NCBI RefSeq assembly: GCF_001535545.1
Contig: NZ_CP014141.1
Location: 186,001-250,000, forward strand
Reading direction: 5' to 3'
Source: Thermus parvatiensis
GTDB taxonomy: Bacteria > Deinococcota > Deinococci > Deinococcales > Thermaceae
Length of the DNA: 64,000 nucleotides
This document shows, one piece after another, positions 47,621-58,862 of this stretch (position 1 is its first letter; each line of letters starts with the position of its first letter). A model generated the notes under the pieces. It did no database searches. It saw only the letters and a list, made by a program, of their open reading frames with translations, and was not told the origin of the DNA. The translations under genes were made by a program, and so were the position numbers.

Positions 47621-48804
47621 GCTTCCTTGGCGATTCCCCTTTGGATCAGGTCTGCCACTGCCTCCGAGGTGTAGCCCGCCTCGAGGAGGACCTCCCGCGT
47701 GTGCTCCCCAAGAAGGGGCGGGGGAAGGCCCGGCCCCGCGGGGGTCCGGGAGAGGAAGCGCAAGGGGTTGGCCAGGGTGGGAAGGGTGCCCAGGAGAGGG
47801 TGGGGGAGGGTCCAGACCGCTCCCCGGGCCTCGGCCTGGGGGTCCTGGAAGGCCTCCTTCAGGTCGTTCACGGGGGCGGCGGGGACGCCCACCTCCTTGA
47901 GTTTTTCCAGCCAGTAGGCCCGGGGGCGGGCTTGGAGCGTTTGGGAAAGGGCTTCCACCACCGCCTCCCGGTGGGCCACGCGCTCGGCGTTTGTGGGGAA
48001 GCGCTCTGCAAGCCAGGGAAGGCCCACGGCCTGGCAGAGCCTTACAAACTGCTCGTCGTTGCCCACCGCCAAGACGAGCCAGCCGTCCTCTGCGGGGAAG
48101 GCCCCGTAGGGGACGATCTGGGCGTGGGCGTTCCCCAGCCGCCTTGGGGGCCTCCCGGTGAGGAGGTAGCTTTCCCCCAGGTTGGCCAGGGCGAAGAGGC
48201 CCACGTCAAAAAGGGAGAGGTCGATGTGCTGGCCCAGGCCGCTTTGCTCCCGCTCGTAAAGGGCGGAGAGCACCGCCACCGCCCCCATCATCCCCGTCAT
48301 CACGTCGATCCAGGCCACCCCCACCTTCATGGGGGGGCCTTCGGGCTCCCCGGTCACGGACATGATGCCGGTGTAGCCCTGTAAGGCGGCGTCGTAGCCG
48401 GGTTCCTTGGCCCTAGGCCCGGTGTGGCCGAAGCCGGTGATGGAGAGGTAAATGAGGCGGGGGTTTAGGGGCTTTAGGCTCTCGTAGTCCAGGCCGAAGC
48501 GCCTGAGGTCCCCGGTCTTGAAGTTCTCCACCAGGACGTCCGCCTTCTGGGCGAGGCGGCGCACCACCTCCTGGCCCTCCTTGGCCTTCAGGTCCAAGGC
48601 CAGGCTTCGCTTGCCCCGGTTCACCGCCAGGAAGTAGGCGCTTTCCCCCTGGACGAAGGGCGGGCCCCAGCCCCGGGTTTCGTCCCCCCAAGGGGGCTCC
48701 ACCTTGGTGACCTCGGCCCCCAGGTCGGCCAGGATCATGGTGCAAAGGGGCCCAGCCAGGACCCGGGAGAGGTCCAGGACCTTGAGGCCGGAAAGGGGCT
48801 TCAT
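47581..48804 (-). CDS. CoA transferase, family III (CaiB/BaiF)
   Basis: The 407-residue protein is a family III CoA transferase, moving CoA between carboxylic acids. It opens PLSGLKVLDLSRVLAGPLCTMILADLGAEVTKVE, the family signature. The expected catalytic Asp is in EPGYDAALQGYTGIMSVTG. GHLKP-type segment GLGQHIDLSLFDVGLFALA is also present. Length is normal. The C-terminal Ala/Pro/Arg tail overlaps the SRP RNA on the other strand. The acids used are not known. A leaderless promoter sets the start. Confidence 0.9.
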   Translation of the reverse strand: MKPLSGLKVLDLSRVLAGPLCTMILADLGAEVTKVEPPWGDETRGWGPPFVQGESAYFLAVNRGKRSLALDLKAKEGQEVVRRLAQKADVLVENFKTGDLRRFGLDYESLKPLNPRLIYLSITGFGHTGPRAKEPGYDAALQGYTGIMSVTGEPEGPPMKVGVAWIDVMTGMMGAVAVLSALYEREQSGLGQHIDLSLFDVGLFALANLGESYLLTGRPPRRLGNAHAQIVPYGAFPAEDGWLVLAVGNDEQFVRLCQAVGLPWLAERFPTNAERVAHREAVVEALSQTLQARPRAYWLEKLKEVGVPAAPVNDLKEAFQDPQAEARGAVWTLPHPLLGTLPTLANPLRFLSRTPAGPGLPPPLLGEHTREVLLEAGYTSEAVADLIQRGIAKEAPPASQRRPDQGA

Positions 48805-48810
48805 AGGGGC

Positions 48811-48828
48811 ATCTTACGCCGGTATAGT
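48811..48828. promoter_or_regulatory. Divergent leaderless -10 elements (CoA transferase / permease)
   Basis: Minus-strand TAAGAT (48816 to 48811) is 6 bases from the CoA-transferase ATG. Plus-strand TATAGT (48823-48828) is 6 bases from the permease GTG at 48835. Confidence 0.6.
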
Positions 48829-48834
48829 GGGGGG

Positions 48835-49620
48835 GTGGGCCGCTTCCTCCGGCACGCCTTGGCGCTTGCGGTGCTCCTTGCCGTCCTCCTCCCCTTCCTC
48901 TGGATGGCCTACGCCGCTTTCATGCCCAAGGAGGCGGTCTACTCTGGGGAGATCTTTTCCAAGGTCGGCTTCAGCCTGGAGAATGTGCGGGGTTTGGCCA
49001 AGGAGGGCTTCTGGGAGCGGCTCCTCTTCTCCTTGGGCCTTTCCTCCACCGTGGTCTTCCTGCAGCTCCTTACCGGCCTTTTGGCGGCCTACGCCCTGAG
49101 GGCGGGCCTGGGGCTTCTCCCCTTTTACCTGGTGCTCATGGCGGTGCCCACCGAGCTTCTGCTGGTGCCCCTTTACGGGGTCCTGAAGAACCTTGCCCTG
49201 CTGGAGACCTTCTGGGCCCTGCTTCTGCCCTTCGCCGCGAGCCCCTTCGTCATCTACCTCGTTTACCAGGGCATGCGGGCCGTACCCGAGGAGCTTCTGG
49301 AGGCGGCCAAGCTGGACGGGGCCGGGCACCGGGTCCTCCTTTTCCGCATCCTCCTCCCCTTGGTGCGCCCCACCCTGGTGGCGGCCGGGGTTTTGGCCTT
49401 CGCCGCCCACTGGAACCTGGTCCTTTACCCCCGGGTGGTGGTCTCCGACCCGGGGCTTTGGACGCTCCAGACCTGGCTCACAGACCTGCAGCGCAAGTAC
49501 CCCACGGACTGGGGCCTCCTCTCGGCGGCGGCCCTTTTCAGCGTTCTCCCCATCGCCCTCCTCTACCTCCTCTTTGAACGGCGGGTGGTGGCCACCTTTG
49601 AGGAGGGGCTGAAAGGGTAG
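48835..49620 (+). CDS. ABC sugar-type permease (MalG/UgpE-like), orphan
   Basis: The 261-residue inner-membrane protein is a binding-protein-dependent permease of the carbohydrate type. Six helices are visible, and the EAA loop that docks the ATPase is EELLEAAKLDGAGHRVLLFRILLPL. It matches UgpE/MalG-like permeases. Neither a partner permease, an ATPase nor a binding protein adjoins it. The binding proteins at 3765 and 54789 are possible partners by family, but this is inference. Confidence 0.88.
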   Translation: MGRFLRHALALAVLLAVLLPFLWMAYAAFMPKEAVYSGEIFSKVGFSLENVRGLAKEGFWERLLFSLGLSSTVVFLQLLTGLLAAYALRAGLGLLPFYLVLMAVPTELLLVPLYGVLKNLALLETFWALLLPFAASPFVIYLVYQGMRAVPEELLEAAKLDGAGHRVLLFRILLPLVRPTLVAAGVLAFAAHWNLVLYPRVVVSDPGLWTLQTWLTDLQRKYPTDWGLLSAAALFSVLPIALLYLLFERRVVATFEEGLKG

Positions 49621-49654
49621 CTGCACGGATACCCTGAGGGCTTAGGGAAAGGGG

Positions 49655-49947
49655 GTGAAGGCTGTGCGCGCCCTAGGCCTGGCGTTCGTCCTTTCCGGGT
49701 GCCTCCCCGTGGCTATGCTGCGGCCCCCGGAGCCCGCCCGCGGGGCGGGGTTCTCCCTGGGGGCAACCCTGATGACGAACCCCTTTGGCGGCCGGTCGCC
49801 CGCCCTCCTTCTGCCCTACCTGGCTTACCAGCTCTCTGGGAGGTCTACGGTGGGGAGGGGATCGGGGAGGTGGGGCTTCTCGGAGGGTTTGATTCGGGGG
49901 TGCTCCTCAGCCTCTCCGCTGCCTGGCGGTTTGGAACCGCCCCCTAA
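49655..49947 (+). pseudogene. Small lipoprotein, outer-membrane-like, frame disrupted
   Basis: GTG 49655 opens with a lipoprotein-type signal (KAVRALGLAFVLSGCLP; LSGC lipobox). The following GFSLGATLMTNPFGGRSPAL, LLPYLAYQ and, in the next frame, WEVYGGEGIGEVGLLGGFD and [17 protein letters not shown] look like alternating beta strands. A shift of one base near 49830 is needed to join them; unlike the other shifts here it is not at a long base run. The product of about 98 residues would be short for a barrel, so decay of a longer gene is possible. Confidence 0.45.
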
Positions 49948-51172
49948 GCGCCTTTAGCCTTTCCCGCACCCGCTCCTCCCACCCTTCCCCCGTGGCCTCG
50001 AAGAGGGTGAGGCCCTCCAGGCCTTCGGGAAGGTACGTTTGGGCGAAGCTACCCTCCTTATCCTCGTGGTAATAGGCGTACCCCTCCCCGTGCCCCAGGG
50101 CGCGGGCGAGGCCGGTGGGGGCGTTTCTCAGGTTCAGGGGGACCTCGGCCTCGGGGTGGGCCTTGGCCGCCTCCTGGGCCCTTTTCCAGGCGGCGTAGAG
50201 GCTGTTGCTCTTGGGGGCTAAGGCCAGGTAGACCGTCGCCTCCACCAGGGCGAGCTCCCCTTCTGGGCTTCCCAGGGCCTCGTAGGCCTCCTTGGCGGCC
50301 ACGGCGAGGCGGAGGGCCAGGGGATCGGCGAGGCCCACGTCCTCCACCGCCACCCGGATGAGCCTGCGGGCCAGGTAGCGGGGGTCGGCCCCGCCCTGAA
50401 GGAGCCTCGCCAGGTAATAGAGGGCGGCGTCCACGTGGCTTCCCCGGATGGACTTGTGGAGGGCGGAGACCAGGTCGTAAAACCGGTCCCCCTCCCGGTC
50501 CATGCCGAAGCGCTCTGCCCCCAGGGCCTCCCGCACGCTCCCTAGGTCCACCCGGCCGAAGCTTGCGGCGAGCTCCAAGGTGTTCAGGGCAAAGCGGGCG
50601 TCGCCCCCGGCCGCCTGGGCGAGAACCCTGAGGGCCTCCTCCTCGTAGGGCGTGCCGGGAAGGCCCCTTGGGTCCTCGAGGGCCCGCTTGAGGAGGGCGA
50701 GGAGGTCGGCCTCCCCCAGGGGCCTTAAGGGGAAGAGGCGGAGGCGGGAGCGGAGGGCGGGGACGAGGGCGAAGGCGGGGTTTTCCGCCGTGGCCCCGAT
50801 GAGGGTGAGGAGGCCCGACTCCAGGTGGGGCAGAAGGGCGTCCTGCTGGGCCTTGTTGAAGCGGTGGATCTCGTCCAGGAAGAGGACAAGACCCCCCTTC
50901 GCCTTGGCCTCCTCCACGGCCTGGCGTACCTCTTTAAGCCCCGCCTCCACCGCGGAGAGCCTTAGGAAGGGCCTTCCCACCCCCTCGGCGAGGAGCCTCG
51001 CCAGGGTGGTCTTACCCGTGCCCGGGGGGCCGAAGAGGACCATGGAGGAAAGCCGCCTTGCCTCCAGCATCCGCCTTAGAAGCCCCTTGGGGCCGGTGAG
51101 GTGGGGCTGGCCCAGGACCTCGTCTAAGCTTCGGGGCCTGAGGCGCTCGGCCAGGGGTTCCACTTCCCCCAT
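49907..51172 (-). CDS. rarA: Replication-associated recombination protein A (RarA/MgsA)
   Basis: RarA is a clamp-loader-like AAA+ ATPase acting at stalled replication forks. The 421-residue product has [20 protein letters not shown], Walker [19 protein letters not shown], Walker [22 protein letters not shown], the sensor [11 protein letters not shown], and the C-terminal tetramerisation domain with [20 protein letters not shown] and [19 protein letters not shown]. All landmarks are intact. Its 3' end overlaps the disrupted lipoprotein gene. Confidence 0.96.
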   Translation of the reverse strand: MGEVEPLAERLRPRSLDEVLGQPHLTGPKGLLRRMLEARRLSSMVLFGPPGTGKTTLARLLAEGVGRPFLRLSAVEAGLKEVRQAVEEAKAKGGLVLFLDEIHRFNKAQQDALLPHLESGLLTLIGATAENPAFALVPALRSRLRLFPLRPLGEADLLALLKRALEDPRGLPGTPYEEEALRVLAQAAGGDARFALNTLELAASFGRVDLGSVREALGAERFGMDREGDRFYDLVSALHKSIRGSHVDAALYYLARLLQGGADPRYLARRLIRVAVEDVGLADPLALRLAVAAKEAYEALGSPEGELALVEATVYLALAPKSNSLYAAWKRAQEAAKAHPEAEVPLNLRNAPTGLARALGHGEGYAYYHEDKEGSFAQTYLPEGLEGLTLFEATGEGWEERVRERLKALRGRFQTARQRRG

Positions 51173-51202
51173 GGTAAAGGGCCTGTGGTAGGCTTGGGGA
51201 GA

Positions 51203-51879
51203 ATGTGGGCCCTATTTCTCTTGCCGTGGGGGTCTTTCCTCCTTGGCCTCCTCCCCCTGGCCGTGGCGGACCCCGTGGGGACGGCGGGGTGGGGCGCTCT
51301 TCTCGCCGCCTTACTCCTTGCCGCCGTGGCGAGCCTCTACTCCCGCTTCCCCGTGGCCTTCCCCGTCCAGCTCGCCCTGGTGCTGGGGCTCAGCCTTCTG
51401 GCCTTTGAGCGCGCCCTGGAAGGCGCCCTGCGCCTGGTGGGGTCTGACCCCCCCGGCTACGCCGCCCTTGGGGGGGTGCTCGGGGCTTTGGCCCTGGGGG
51501 TGGCCTTCTTCCTGGGGACGGGGCGGGAGGCCCCCCTCCTTCCCCCCCTGCCGGGGGTGGGGGAGCGGGAGGACCTCCTGCGCCTCGCCGGGGCCCTGGA
51601 GGGGCTCGCCTTAAGGCGGCCCTTGGTCCTCGTCTACCTGGCCACGGAGGCCCCGCCCGAGAGGCTGGAGGCGGAGCTCAGGCGGGGGGATCTGGCCTTT
51701 AGGCTTCGGGGGGGGTACCTCCTCGTCCTCCAGGGGGGCCGCCCCGAGGACGCCCTGGGCCTCCTCAAGCGGCTCCAGGCCCGGTTTCCCCTCTCGGCCT
51801 ACGCGGTGGAGCGCTGGCGGGGGGGAGCTTTGAGAAGGTGCTCGCCCGCCTCGAGGCCGAGGCCCTCCTCCAGTCCTGA
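51203..51879 (+). CDS. Membrane protein with degenerate GGDEF domain (apparent frameshift)
   Basis: After repair the product has about 225 residues. The N-terminal half has four or five helices ([71 protein letters not shown]). The C-terminal half follows the pattern of a GGDEF domain, but the signature GGDEF is replaced: [16 protein letters not shown]. Diguanylate cyclase activity is therefore not expected; binding of a nucleotide or a partner is possible. The frame breaks in the G7 run at 51819-51825; one G gives [22 protein letters not shown]. Confidence 0.6.
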
Positions 51880-51882
51880 AGC

Positions 51883-51920
51883 GGTGTAGCCTCCTCGTCC
51901 CTACACCCACAAGGGGTGTA
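51883..51920 (+). promoter_or_regulatory. Two mutually exclusive hairpins upstream of the 24-residue peptide gene
   Basis: GGTGTAG (51883-51889) is complementary to CTACACC (51901-51907). TACACCC (51902-51908) is also complementary to GGGTGTA (51914-51920). The two 7-bp stems share the same middle strand, so only one can form. The layout is like a switch, but no known riboswitch core is recognised. Confidence 0.4.
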
Positions 51921-51989
51921 CGGGTCTGCCCCCTAGAGCCCCCGGCTTCCCTCGGGCTTCCCCTACCCTGGGGCTTAAGGAGGTGGACC

Positions 51990-52064
51990 ATGGAGCAGGG
52001 GAAAGCCATCAGCGAGGCCTGGAAAGAGGCCCTGGAAACCTACGGAGAGCGCGAAGAGGAGTAG
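51990..52064 (+). CDS. 24-residue peptide gene
   Basis: An ATG with an excellent ribosome-binding site (AAGGAGGTG, 51978-51986) opens a 24-codon frame starting MEQGKAISEAWKEALETYG and ending in a run of acidic residues. It could form one amphipathic helix. A strong intrinsic terminator follows 13 bases after its stop and a switch-like pair of hairpins lies 70-107 bases before it, so it looks like a self-contained transcription unit. I recognise no family. It could be a regulatory or structural micropeptide. Confidence 0.5.
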   Translation: MEQGKAISEAWKEALETYGEREEE

Positions 52065-52077
52065 TCCTAAAGGTGCC

Positions 52078-52110
52078 CGGGGGCGGGGAAGCCGCCCCCG
52101 ATTTTCCTTT
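52078..52110 (+). terminator. Terminator after the 24-residue peptide gene
   Basis: CGGGGGCGG (52078-52086) and CCGCCCCCG (52092-52100) form a 9-bp GC stem with a GGAAG loop, followed by ATTTTCCTTT. Confidence 0.85.
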
Positions 52111-52202
52111 ACCGCCCCACCGGGCGCTTCCTCCGGGGGGGTCCAGGACCGCCCAATCTCCATGGGTGCACCAATCCCCCCACTCTACCACGGGAAGGCC
52201 CT

Positions 52203-52208
52203 TAGGAT
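52203..52208 (+). promoter_or_regulatory. -10 element, leaderless, DUF1028 gene
   Basis: TAGGAT lies 6 bases before the ATG at 52215. Confidence 0.55.
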
Positions 52209-52214
52209 AAGGGC

Positions 52215-54117
<1,903 letters not shown>

Positions 54118-54155
54118 GCCCGGGGCCACAGAGCGGGGGGCAAGAAAGGGGCAGC

Positions 54156-54776
54156 ATGGAGCGCAAGATGGTGGAGCTTGAAGACACGGGCTTGACCTTC
54201 GCGACCGAGGTGGATCTGGAGCGCCTTCAGGCCCTGGCTGCCGAGTGGCTCCAGGTCATCGGGGAAGACCCCGGCCGCGAGGGGCTTTTGAAGACGCCGG
54301 AGCGGGTGGCCAAGGCCTGGGCCTTCCTCACCCGGGGCTACCGGCAGCGCCTGGAGGAGGTGGTGGGCGGCGCCGTTTTCCCCGCGGAGGGGAGCGAGAT
54401 GGTGGTGGTGAAGGGCGTGGAGTTCTACTCCATGTGCGAGCACCACCTCCTTCCCTTCTTCGGCAAGGTCCACATCGGCTACATCCCCGACGGGAAGATC
54501 CTGGGCCTCTCCAAGTTCGCCCGCATCGTGGACATGTTCGCCCGCAGGCTCCAGGTGCAGGAGCGCCTCGCGGTCCAGATCGCCGAGGCCATCCAGGAGG
54601 TTCTGGAGCCCCAGGGGGTGGGGGTGGTGGTGGAAGGGGTCCACCTCTGCATGATGATGCGGGGGGTGGAGAAGCAGCACTCCCGCACCGTGACGAGCGC
54701 CATGCTGGGGGTCTTCCGGGAGAACCAGAAGACCCGGGAGGAGTTTTTGAGCCACCTCAGGGACGGGACGGCCTAA
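54156..54776 (+). CDS. folE: GTP cyclohydrolase I
   Basis: FolE converts GTP to dihydroneopterin triphosphate, the first step of folate synthesis. The 206-residue product has the zinc site [22 protein letters not shown] with the second Cys in [25 protein letters not shown], and [19 protein letters not shown] near the start. The ATG at 54156 is preceded by a moderate AAAGGGG site. Length and motifs are normal. Confidence 0.96.
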   Translation: MERKMVELEDTGLTFATEVDLERLQALAAEWLQVIGEDPGREGLLKTPERVAKAWAFLTRGYRQRLEEVVGGAVFPAEGSEMVVVKGVEFYSMCEHHLLPFFGKVHIGYIPDGKILGLSKFARIVDMFARRLQVQERLAVQIAEAIQEVLEPQGVGVVVEGVHLCMMMRGVEKQHSRTVTSAMLGVFRENQKTREEFLSHLRDGTA

Positions 54777-54788
54777 GGCCCCGCCCGG

Positions 54789-55972
54789 TCAACGCTCCGC
54801 CGCCAGGGCCTTCTTCTGGGCCTCCTCGAGGGCCACCCTGGGCTTTACCCCCTGCTTGAGGCTTCTCTCCAGGGCCTCCTCCAGGTAGCCGTACCAGACC
54901 ACCATCTCCGGGTCTTGGCTCCAGGGACGGGCCACCTCCACCTGGGCGAAAACCGCGCGCCGCTCGGGGTCCTGGAGGAAGTCCTTAAGCTCCGCCTCCG
55001 CCGCCCGCCTCAAGGGCAGGTACCAGGTGGTGCGCACCCAGTCCGCCTGGCGCTTGGGTTCCAGGAAGTGGCGCCAGAAGGCCACCGCCCCCCGGGCCTC
55101 CTCGGGGCCCGCCCCCTTGAGGACCACGAGGACCGCCCCCGAAAGCGGAACGGCCCCGTCCGCAACGCGGGGCAAGGGGGCGTACCCCACCTGGAAGGGC
55201 AGGGCGGTCTGGGCCAGGACCACAGGGAGGGCCGTGGTGGGGCCGATCCCCATGAAGGCCTTGGTCCTGAGGAAGTCGGCCACGGCGAACTGGGCCTCTG
55301 CCAGGTTCCTGGCCTGGGCGTGCCCCTTCTGCACCATGCGGTAAAGCATCTCCAAGGCCTCCACCGCCTCCTTGGAGGTGAAGGCGGGAAGCCCGTCCTT
55401 CACCAGGCTTCCCCCCAGGCTCATGACGATGGCGTTGAAGCTCCACACGTCGGTGGCGATCACCATCCCCTTGGCGGTGCGGCTGGTGAGCGCCTCCGCC
55501 GCCCGCTCCACCTCGGCCCAGGTCCTGGGGGCTTGAGCCCCTTGGCGCGGAAGGCGTCTTTGTTGTAGTAGAGGGCGGGGACCGAGACCCCGAGGGGAAG
55601 GCCGTAGGTCCTTCCCTGCACCTGGCCCGCCTTGAGGGGCGCGGGGTAGAGGTCCTGGGGCAGGTCCTGGAGGTAGGCGTCCAGGGGAAGGGCGAGCCCC
55701 TCCTTGGCGAGGCGGGGCAGGAAGGAGAGCTCGGCGTGGAAGAGGGCAGGCGGCCTTCCGGAGCGCAAGGCCGCGAGGAGCTTCACCCCGGCCTCGCGGT
55801 AGTCCCCCACGTACCGGGCCTCGAGCCGGTAGGCGTTCTGGCCCGCGTTGAAGGAGCGGATCGCCTCCTCCAGGACCCGGTCGCCGGGGGGGCCTGCGGT
55901 GTGCCAGAAGGGGATGACCGTCTGGGCCAAGGCCAGGGAAAGAACGGGCAGAAGGGCGGGAAGTCCCCTCAT
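54789..55972 (-). CDS. ABC transporter substrate-binding protein, paralogue of the 3765 gene (apparent frameshift)
   Basis: The repaired product is about 394 residues. A short signal peptide (RGLPALLPVLSLALAQ) precedes TVIPFWHTAGPPGDRVLEEA. It is clearly related to the 3765 protein (VPFWHAMDGPAG versus IPFWHTAGPPGD; LFQAELSFFPRL versus LFHAELSFLPRL). The frame breaks in the G5 run at 55527-55531; one base restores AFRAKGLKPPRTWAEVERAAEALT. A -10 TAGGCT lies 7 bases upstream. No permease or ATPase adjoins. Ligand unknown. Confidence 0.86.
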
Positions 55973-55979
55973 GCCCCTA

Positions 55980-55985
55980 AGCCTA
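55980..55985 (-). promoter_or_regulatory. Possible -10 element of the 54789 gene
   Basis: TAGGCT on the minus strand is 7 bases from the ATG at 55972. It lies within the end of the upstream regulator gene. Confidence 0.35.
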
Positions 55986-56764
55986 CCGGGAAACGGGTGA
56001 GAGGTCTGAAAGGGGGAGGGAAAGGCCCTTGAGGAAGGGGGCCGCCCGGGCCCTCAGCTCCTCCCGGGCCGAAAGGAAGAGGCGGCGCACCTTTGGCCCC
56101 GGAAAGCCGGGGCCGAGGAGCTCCTGGGGGAGGCCGGGGTCCAGGAAGAGGAGCTTCCTCGCCTCGTGGACGAGCCGGGTGAGGTGGCGGAAGGCCTCCA
56201 CGGGGTCCTCGGGGCTTTGACCCAGGAGGGCGGAAAGCCGCCCGTAGCCCGCCTTGGCCTCCTCCAGGGGGAAGGCCCTGAGGACCTCCTCCTTTCCCCC
56301 GAGAAGCTCCCCTTGGAAGCAGGTGGCGGCGAGGCCGTAGAAGCCGAGGAGCTCCCGGGTGGCCTCGAGGTCCACCCCGACCCCCAGATAGACCCCGCTC
56401 TGTAGCCCCCCGTAGCCCAAAAGGGCCATCTCCCGCCGGAACCTTTCCCTCTCCCCCCGCTCCTTGGGCCCCTCGGGAAGGACGAGGAGGAAGCGCCCGT
56501 CCCACGGGGGAGGGCGCCGTAGAGGCGGCGGCGCACCTGCTGTACCTGCCAGTAGACCCGGTCGGAGAGGGCGTAGTAGGCGGCCCGCCCCTCCCGCTTG
56601 GGCACCACCCAGCCCCGCTTGGCGCTCCGGGAAAGCGCCGCCCGCACCGCCATCTCCGAGAAGCCCAGGGCGGCCATCATGGCCACGAGGTCCCGCACCC
56701 GGGCCGCCCGTTCCGGGTAGACGTACTCCACGAACAGGGTGAAGATGGTGGACCTGGCCCGCAT
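55983..56764 (-). CDS. PaaX-family transcriptional regulator (apparent frameshift)
   Basis: The N-terminal winged helix is typical of PaaX: RARSTIFTLFVEYVYPERAARVRDLVAMMAALGFSEMAVRAALSRSAKRGWVV. PaaX proteins repress phenylacetate or related catabolic genes and respond to aryl-CoA. The frame breaks in the G5 run at 56506-56510; one base restores RRLYGALPPWDGRFLLVLPEG and the C-terminal domain to PLSDLSPVSR. The repaired length is about 261. It lies 10 bases upstream of the binding-protein gene, which may be its target; its effector is not known. Confidence 0.82.
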
Positions 56765-56767
56765 GCC

Positions 56768-58747
56768 CTAGAAGACAGGCTCAAGCCGCCTTTCCCGGTA
56801 CTCCCTGAGGGCCCCCTCCAGGAAGGCGGCGAGGGGCATCGTCCCCAGGTTGCCCTTCTTCCGGCGGCGCACGCTCACCGCTCCTTCGGCCTTCTCCCGC
56901 TCCCCCACCACGAGGACGTAGGGCACCTTCTGCACCTCGGCGTCCCGGATCCGGGCCTGCATCCTCTCGGGCCGGGTGTCGGCCTCGGCCCGTAGGCCCG
57001 CCTCCTTGAGCCTACCCGCCACCTCCCGGGCGTAGTCCTCCTGCTTCTCGGACACGGGGACCACCACCGCCTGCACCGGGGCGAGCCACAGGGGGAAGTC
57101 CCCGGCGAAGTGCTCAATGAGGATGCCGATGAAGCGCTCCAAGGACCCGAAGGGAGCGCGGTGGATCATGACGGGGCGGTGCTCCTCCCCGTCTTTGCCC
57201 ACGTAGGTCAGCCCGAAGCGCTCGGGCAGGTTGTAGTCCACCTGGATGGTGCCGAGCTGCCACTCCCGCCCCAGGGCGTCCTTCACCACGAAGTCCAGCT
57301 TGGGGCCGTAGAAGGCGGCGTCCCCCTCCTCCACCGTGTACCGGAGCCCGGCCTCGGCCGCGGCCTCCTCAATCTGCCTTTCCGCCAGGGCCCACTTGGC
57401 CTCGTCCCCCACGTACTTGTCGCTTCTCGGGTCCCGCACCCCGATCCGGGCCCGGTAGTCCTTAAGCCCCAAGGTGGCGAAGACCTTAAGGACCAGGTCC
57501 AAGACCCCCAGGAACTCCCCCTTCACCTCCTCGGGGGTGCAGAAGATGTGGGCGTCGTCCTGGGTGAAGCCCCGGACCCGGGTGAGGCCCAAAAGCTCCC
57601 CCGCCTTCTCGTAGCGGTAGACGGTGCCGAACTCGGCAAGCCTTAGGGGAAGCTCCCGGTAGGAGCGCTTCCGGTAGGCGTAGATCCTGATGTGGTGGGG
57701 GCAGTTCATGGGCTTGAGGAGGTACGCCTCCTCCTCGCCCCGCTCCTTGAAGCTGATGGGGGGGAACTGGCTTTCCGCGTAGTAGGGGTAGTGGCCGCTG
57801 GTCTTGTAGAGCTCTAGGCTCCCGATGTGGGGCGTGGTCACGAGCTGGTAGCCCCGCCTCACCTGCTCCTCCCGCATGAAGGCCATGAGCTCCTCCCGGA
57901 CCACGTTTCCCTTGGGAAGCCAAAGCACAAGCCCCTTCCCCACCATAGGGTCGATGAGGAAAAGCTCCAGCTCCCGCCCAAGCCGCCGGTGGTCCCGCTT
58001 CTTGGCCTCCTCCAGCTGCCAGAGGTACTCCTTAAGCTCCTCGGCGGTGCGGAAGGCCACCCCGTAGACCCGCTGCAGCATGGGCCTTTTCTCATCCCCC
58101 CGCCAGTAGGCCCCCGCCACGTGGGTGAGCTTGAAGTGGGGGGGGATGCGGCCCGTGGAGGGGACGTGGGGGCCGCGGCAGAGGTCGGTGAAGCCATAGG
58201 CCTCGTCCCCCTGCTGGTAGAAGCTGATCTCCTCCCCCTCGGGGATCTCCAGGATGAGCTCCGTCTTGTAGGGGTCCTTTCCCCGGTAGCGGGCGAGGGC
58301 CTCCTCCCGGGAGAGGACGAAGCGCTTTAGGGGGAGGTCCCGCTTGAGGATCTCCCGCATCTTCGCCTCTATGGCGGGCAGGTCCTCGTCGGAGAGGGGC
58401 TCGGGGGCTTCTATGTCATAGTAGAAGCCCTTTTCTATCACCGGTCCCACCCCGAGCTTCACGCTTTCCGGATCGTAGCCCTTCTCCCGGAAGAACTCCT
58501 TCACCGCCTGGGCCAGGACGTGGGCCAGGGTGTGGCGGAAGAGGGTCTGGAACTCGGGGTCCTTCTCCGTGAGGAGGCGCACCTTCGCCCCCTGGGGAAG
58601 GGGCTTTAGGAGGTCGTAGAGCTCCCCGTCCACGATGGCCCCCACCGCCCGCCTCTCCCAGCCCTCCCCGAGGGCCCGGGCCACGTCCTTCGCCGTGGCC
58701 CCCTCGGGGAGCTCCAGGGGCTTGCCGTCCGGCAGGTAGACCGTCAT
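56768..58747 (-). CDS. thrS: Threonyl-tRNA synthetase
   Basis: ThrS charges tRNA-Thr and edits mischarged serine. The 659-residue product has the TGS domain (TVYLPDGKPLELPEGATAKD), the editing domain with HTLAHVLAQAVKEFF, and the class II core: zinc ligands in LKPMNCPHHIRIY, motif 2 around LAEFGTVYRYEKAGELLGLTRVRGFTQDDAHIFC, and motif 3 HRAPFGSLERFIGILIEH. The C-terminal anticodon-binding domain is complete. It is leaderless from a TATAGT 7 bases upstream. Confidence 0.97.
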   Translation of the reverse strand: MTVYLPDGKPLELPEGATAKDVARALGEGWERRAVGAIVDGELYDLLKPLPQGAKVRLLTEKDPEFQTLFRHTLAHVLAQAVKEFFREKGYDPESVKLGVGPVIEKGFYYDIEAPEPLSDEDLPAIEAKMREILKRDLPLKRFVLSREEALARYRGKDPYKTELILEIPEGEEISFYQQGDEAYGFTDLCRGPHVPSTGRIPPHFKLTHVAGAYWRGDEKRPMLQRVYGVAFRTAEELKEYLWQLEEAKKRDHRRLGRELELFLIDPMVGKGLVLWLPKGNVVREELMAFMREEQVRRGYQLVTTPHIGSLELYKTSGHYPYYAESQFPPISFKERGEEEAYLLKPMNCPHHIRIYAYRKRSYRELPLRLAEFGTVYRYEKAGELLGLTRVRGFTQDDAHIFCTPEEVKGEFLGVLDLVLKVFATLGLKDYRARIGVRDPRSDKYVGDEAKWALAERQIEEAAAEAGLRYTVEEGDAAFYGPKLDFVVKDALGREWQLGTIQVDYNLPERFGLTYVGKDGEEHRPVMIHRAPFGSLERFIGILIEHFAGDFPLWLAPVQAVVVPVSEKQEDYAREVAGRLKEAGLRAEADTRPERMQARIRDAEVQKVPYVLVVGEREKAEGAVSVRRRKKGNLGTMPLAAFLEGALREYRERRLEPVF

Positions 58748-58754
58748 GCCCTCT

Positions 58755-58760
58755 ACTATA
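58755..58760 (-). promoter_or_regulatory. -10 element, leaderless, thrS
   Basis: TATAGT on the minus strand is 7 bases from the thrS ATG. No T-box or operator-like tRNA mimic is seen, as there is no leader. Confidence 0.6.
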
Positions 58761-58787
58761 CGGGCATTTACCCGGCTTCGCCCTTGC

Positions 58788-58809
58788 TTCAGGCCTCGTT
58801 CAGGCCTCC
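58788..58809. repeat. Tandem TTCAGGCCTC repeat
   Basis: TTCAGGCCTCG (58788-58798) is followed immediately by TTCAGGCCTCC (58799-58809). Each copy holds the palindrome AGGCCT. It lies in the 337-base region between thrS and the lipoprotein gene and could be a regulator-binding site. Confidence 0.5.
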
Positions 58810-58862
58810 CGTGCTCCCCCTGACCCTGGCCTGACGGGGCCGGGGCAACTTGGAGAAAGGGG

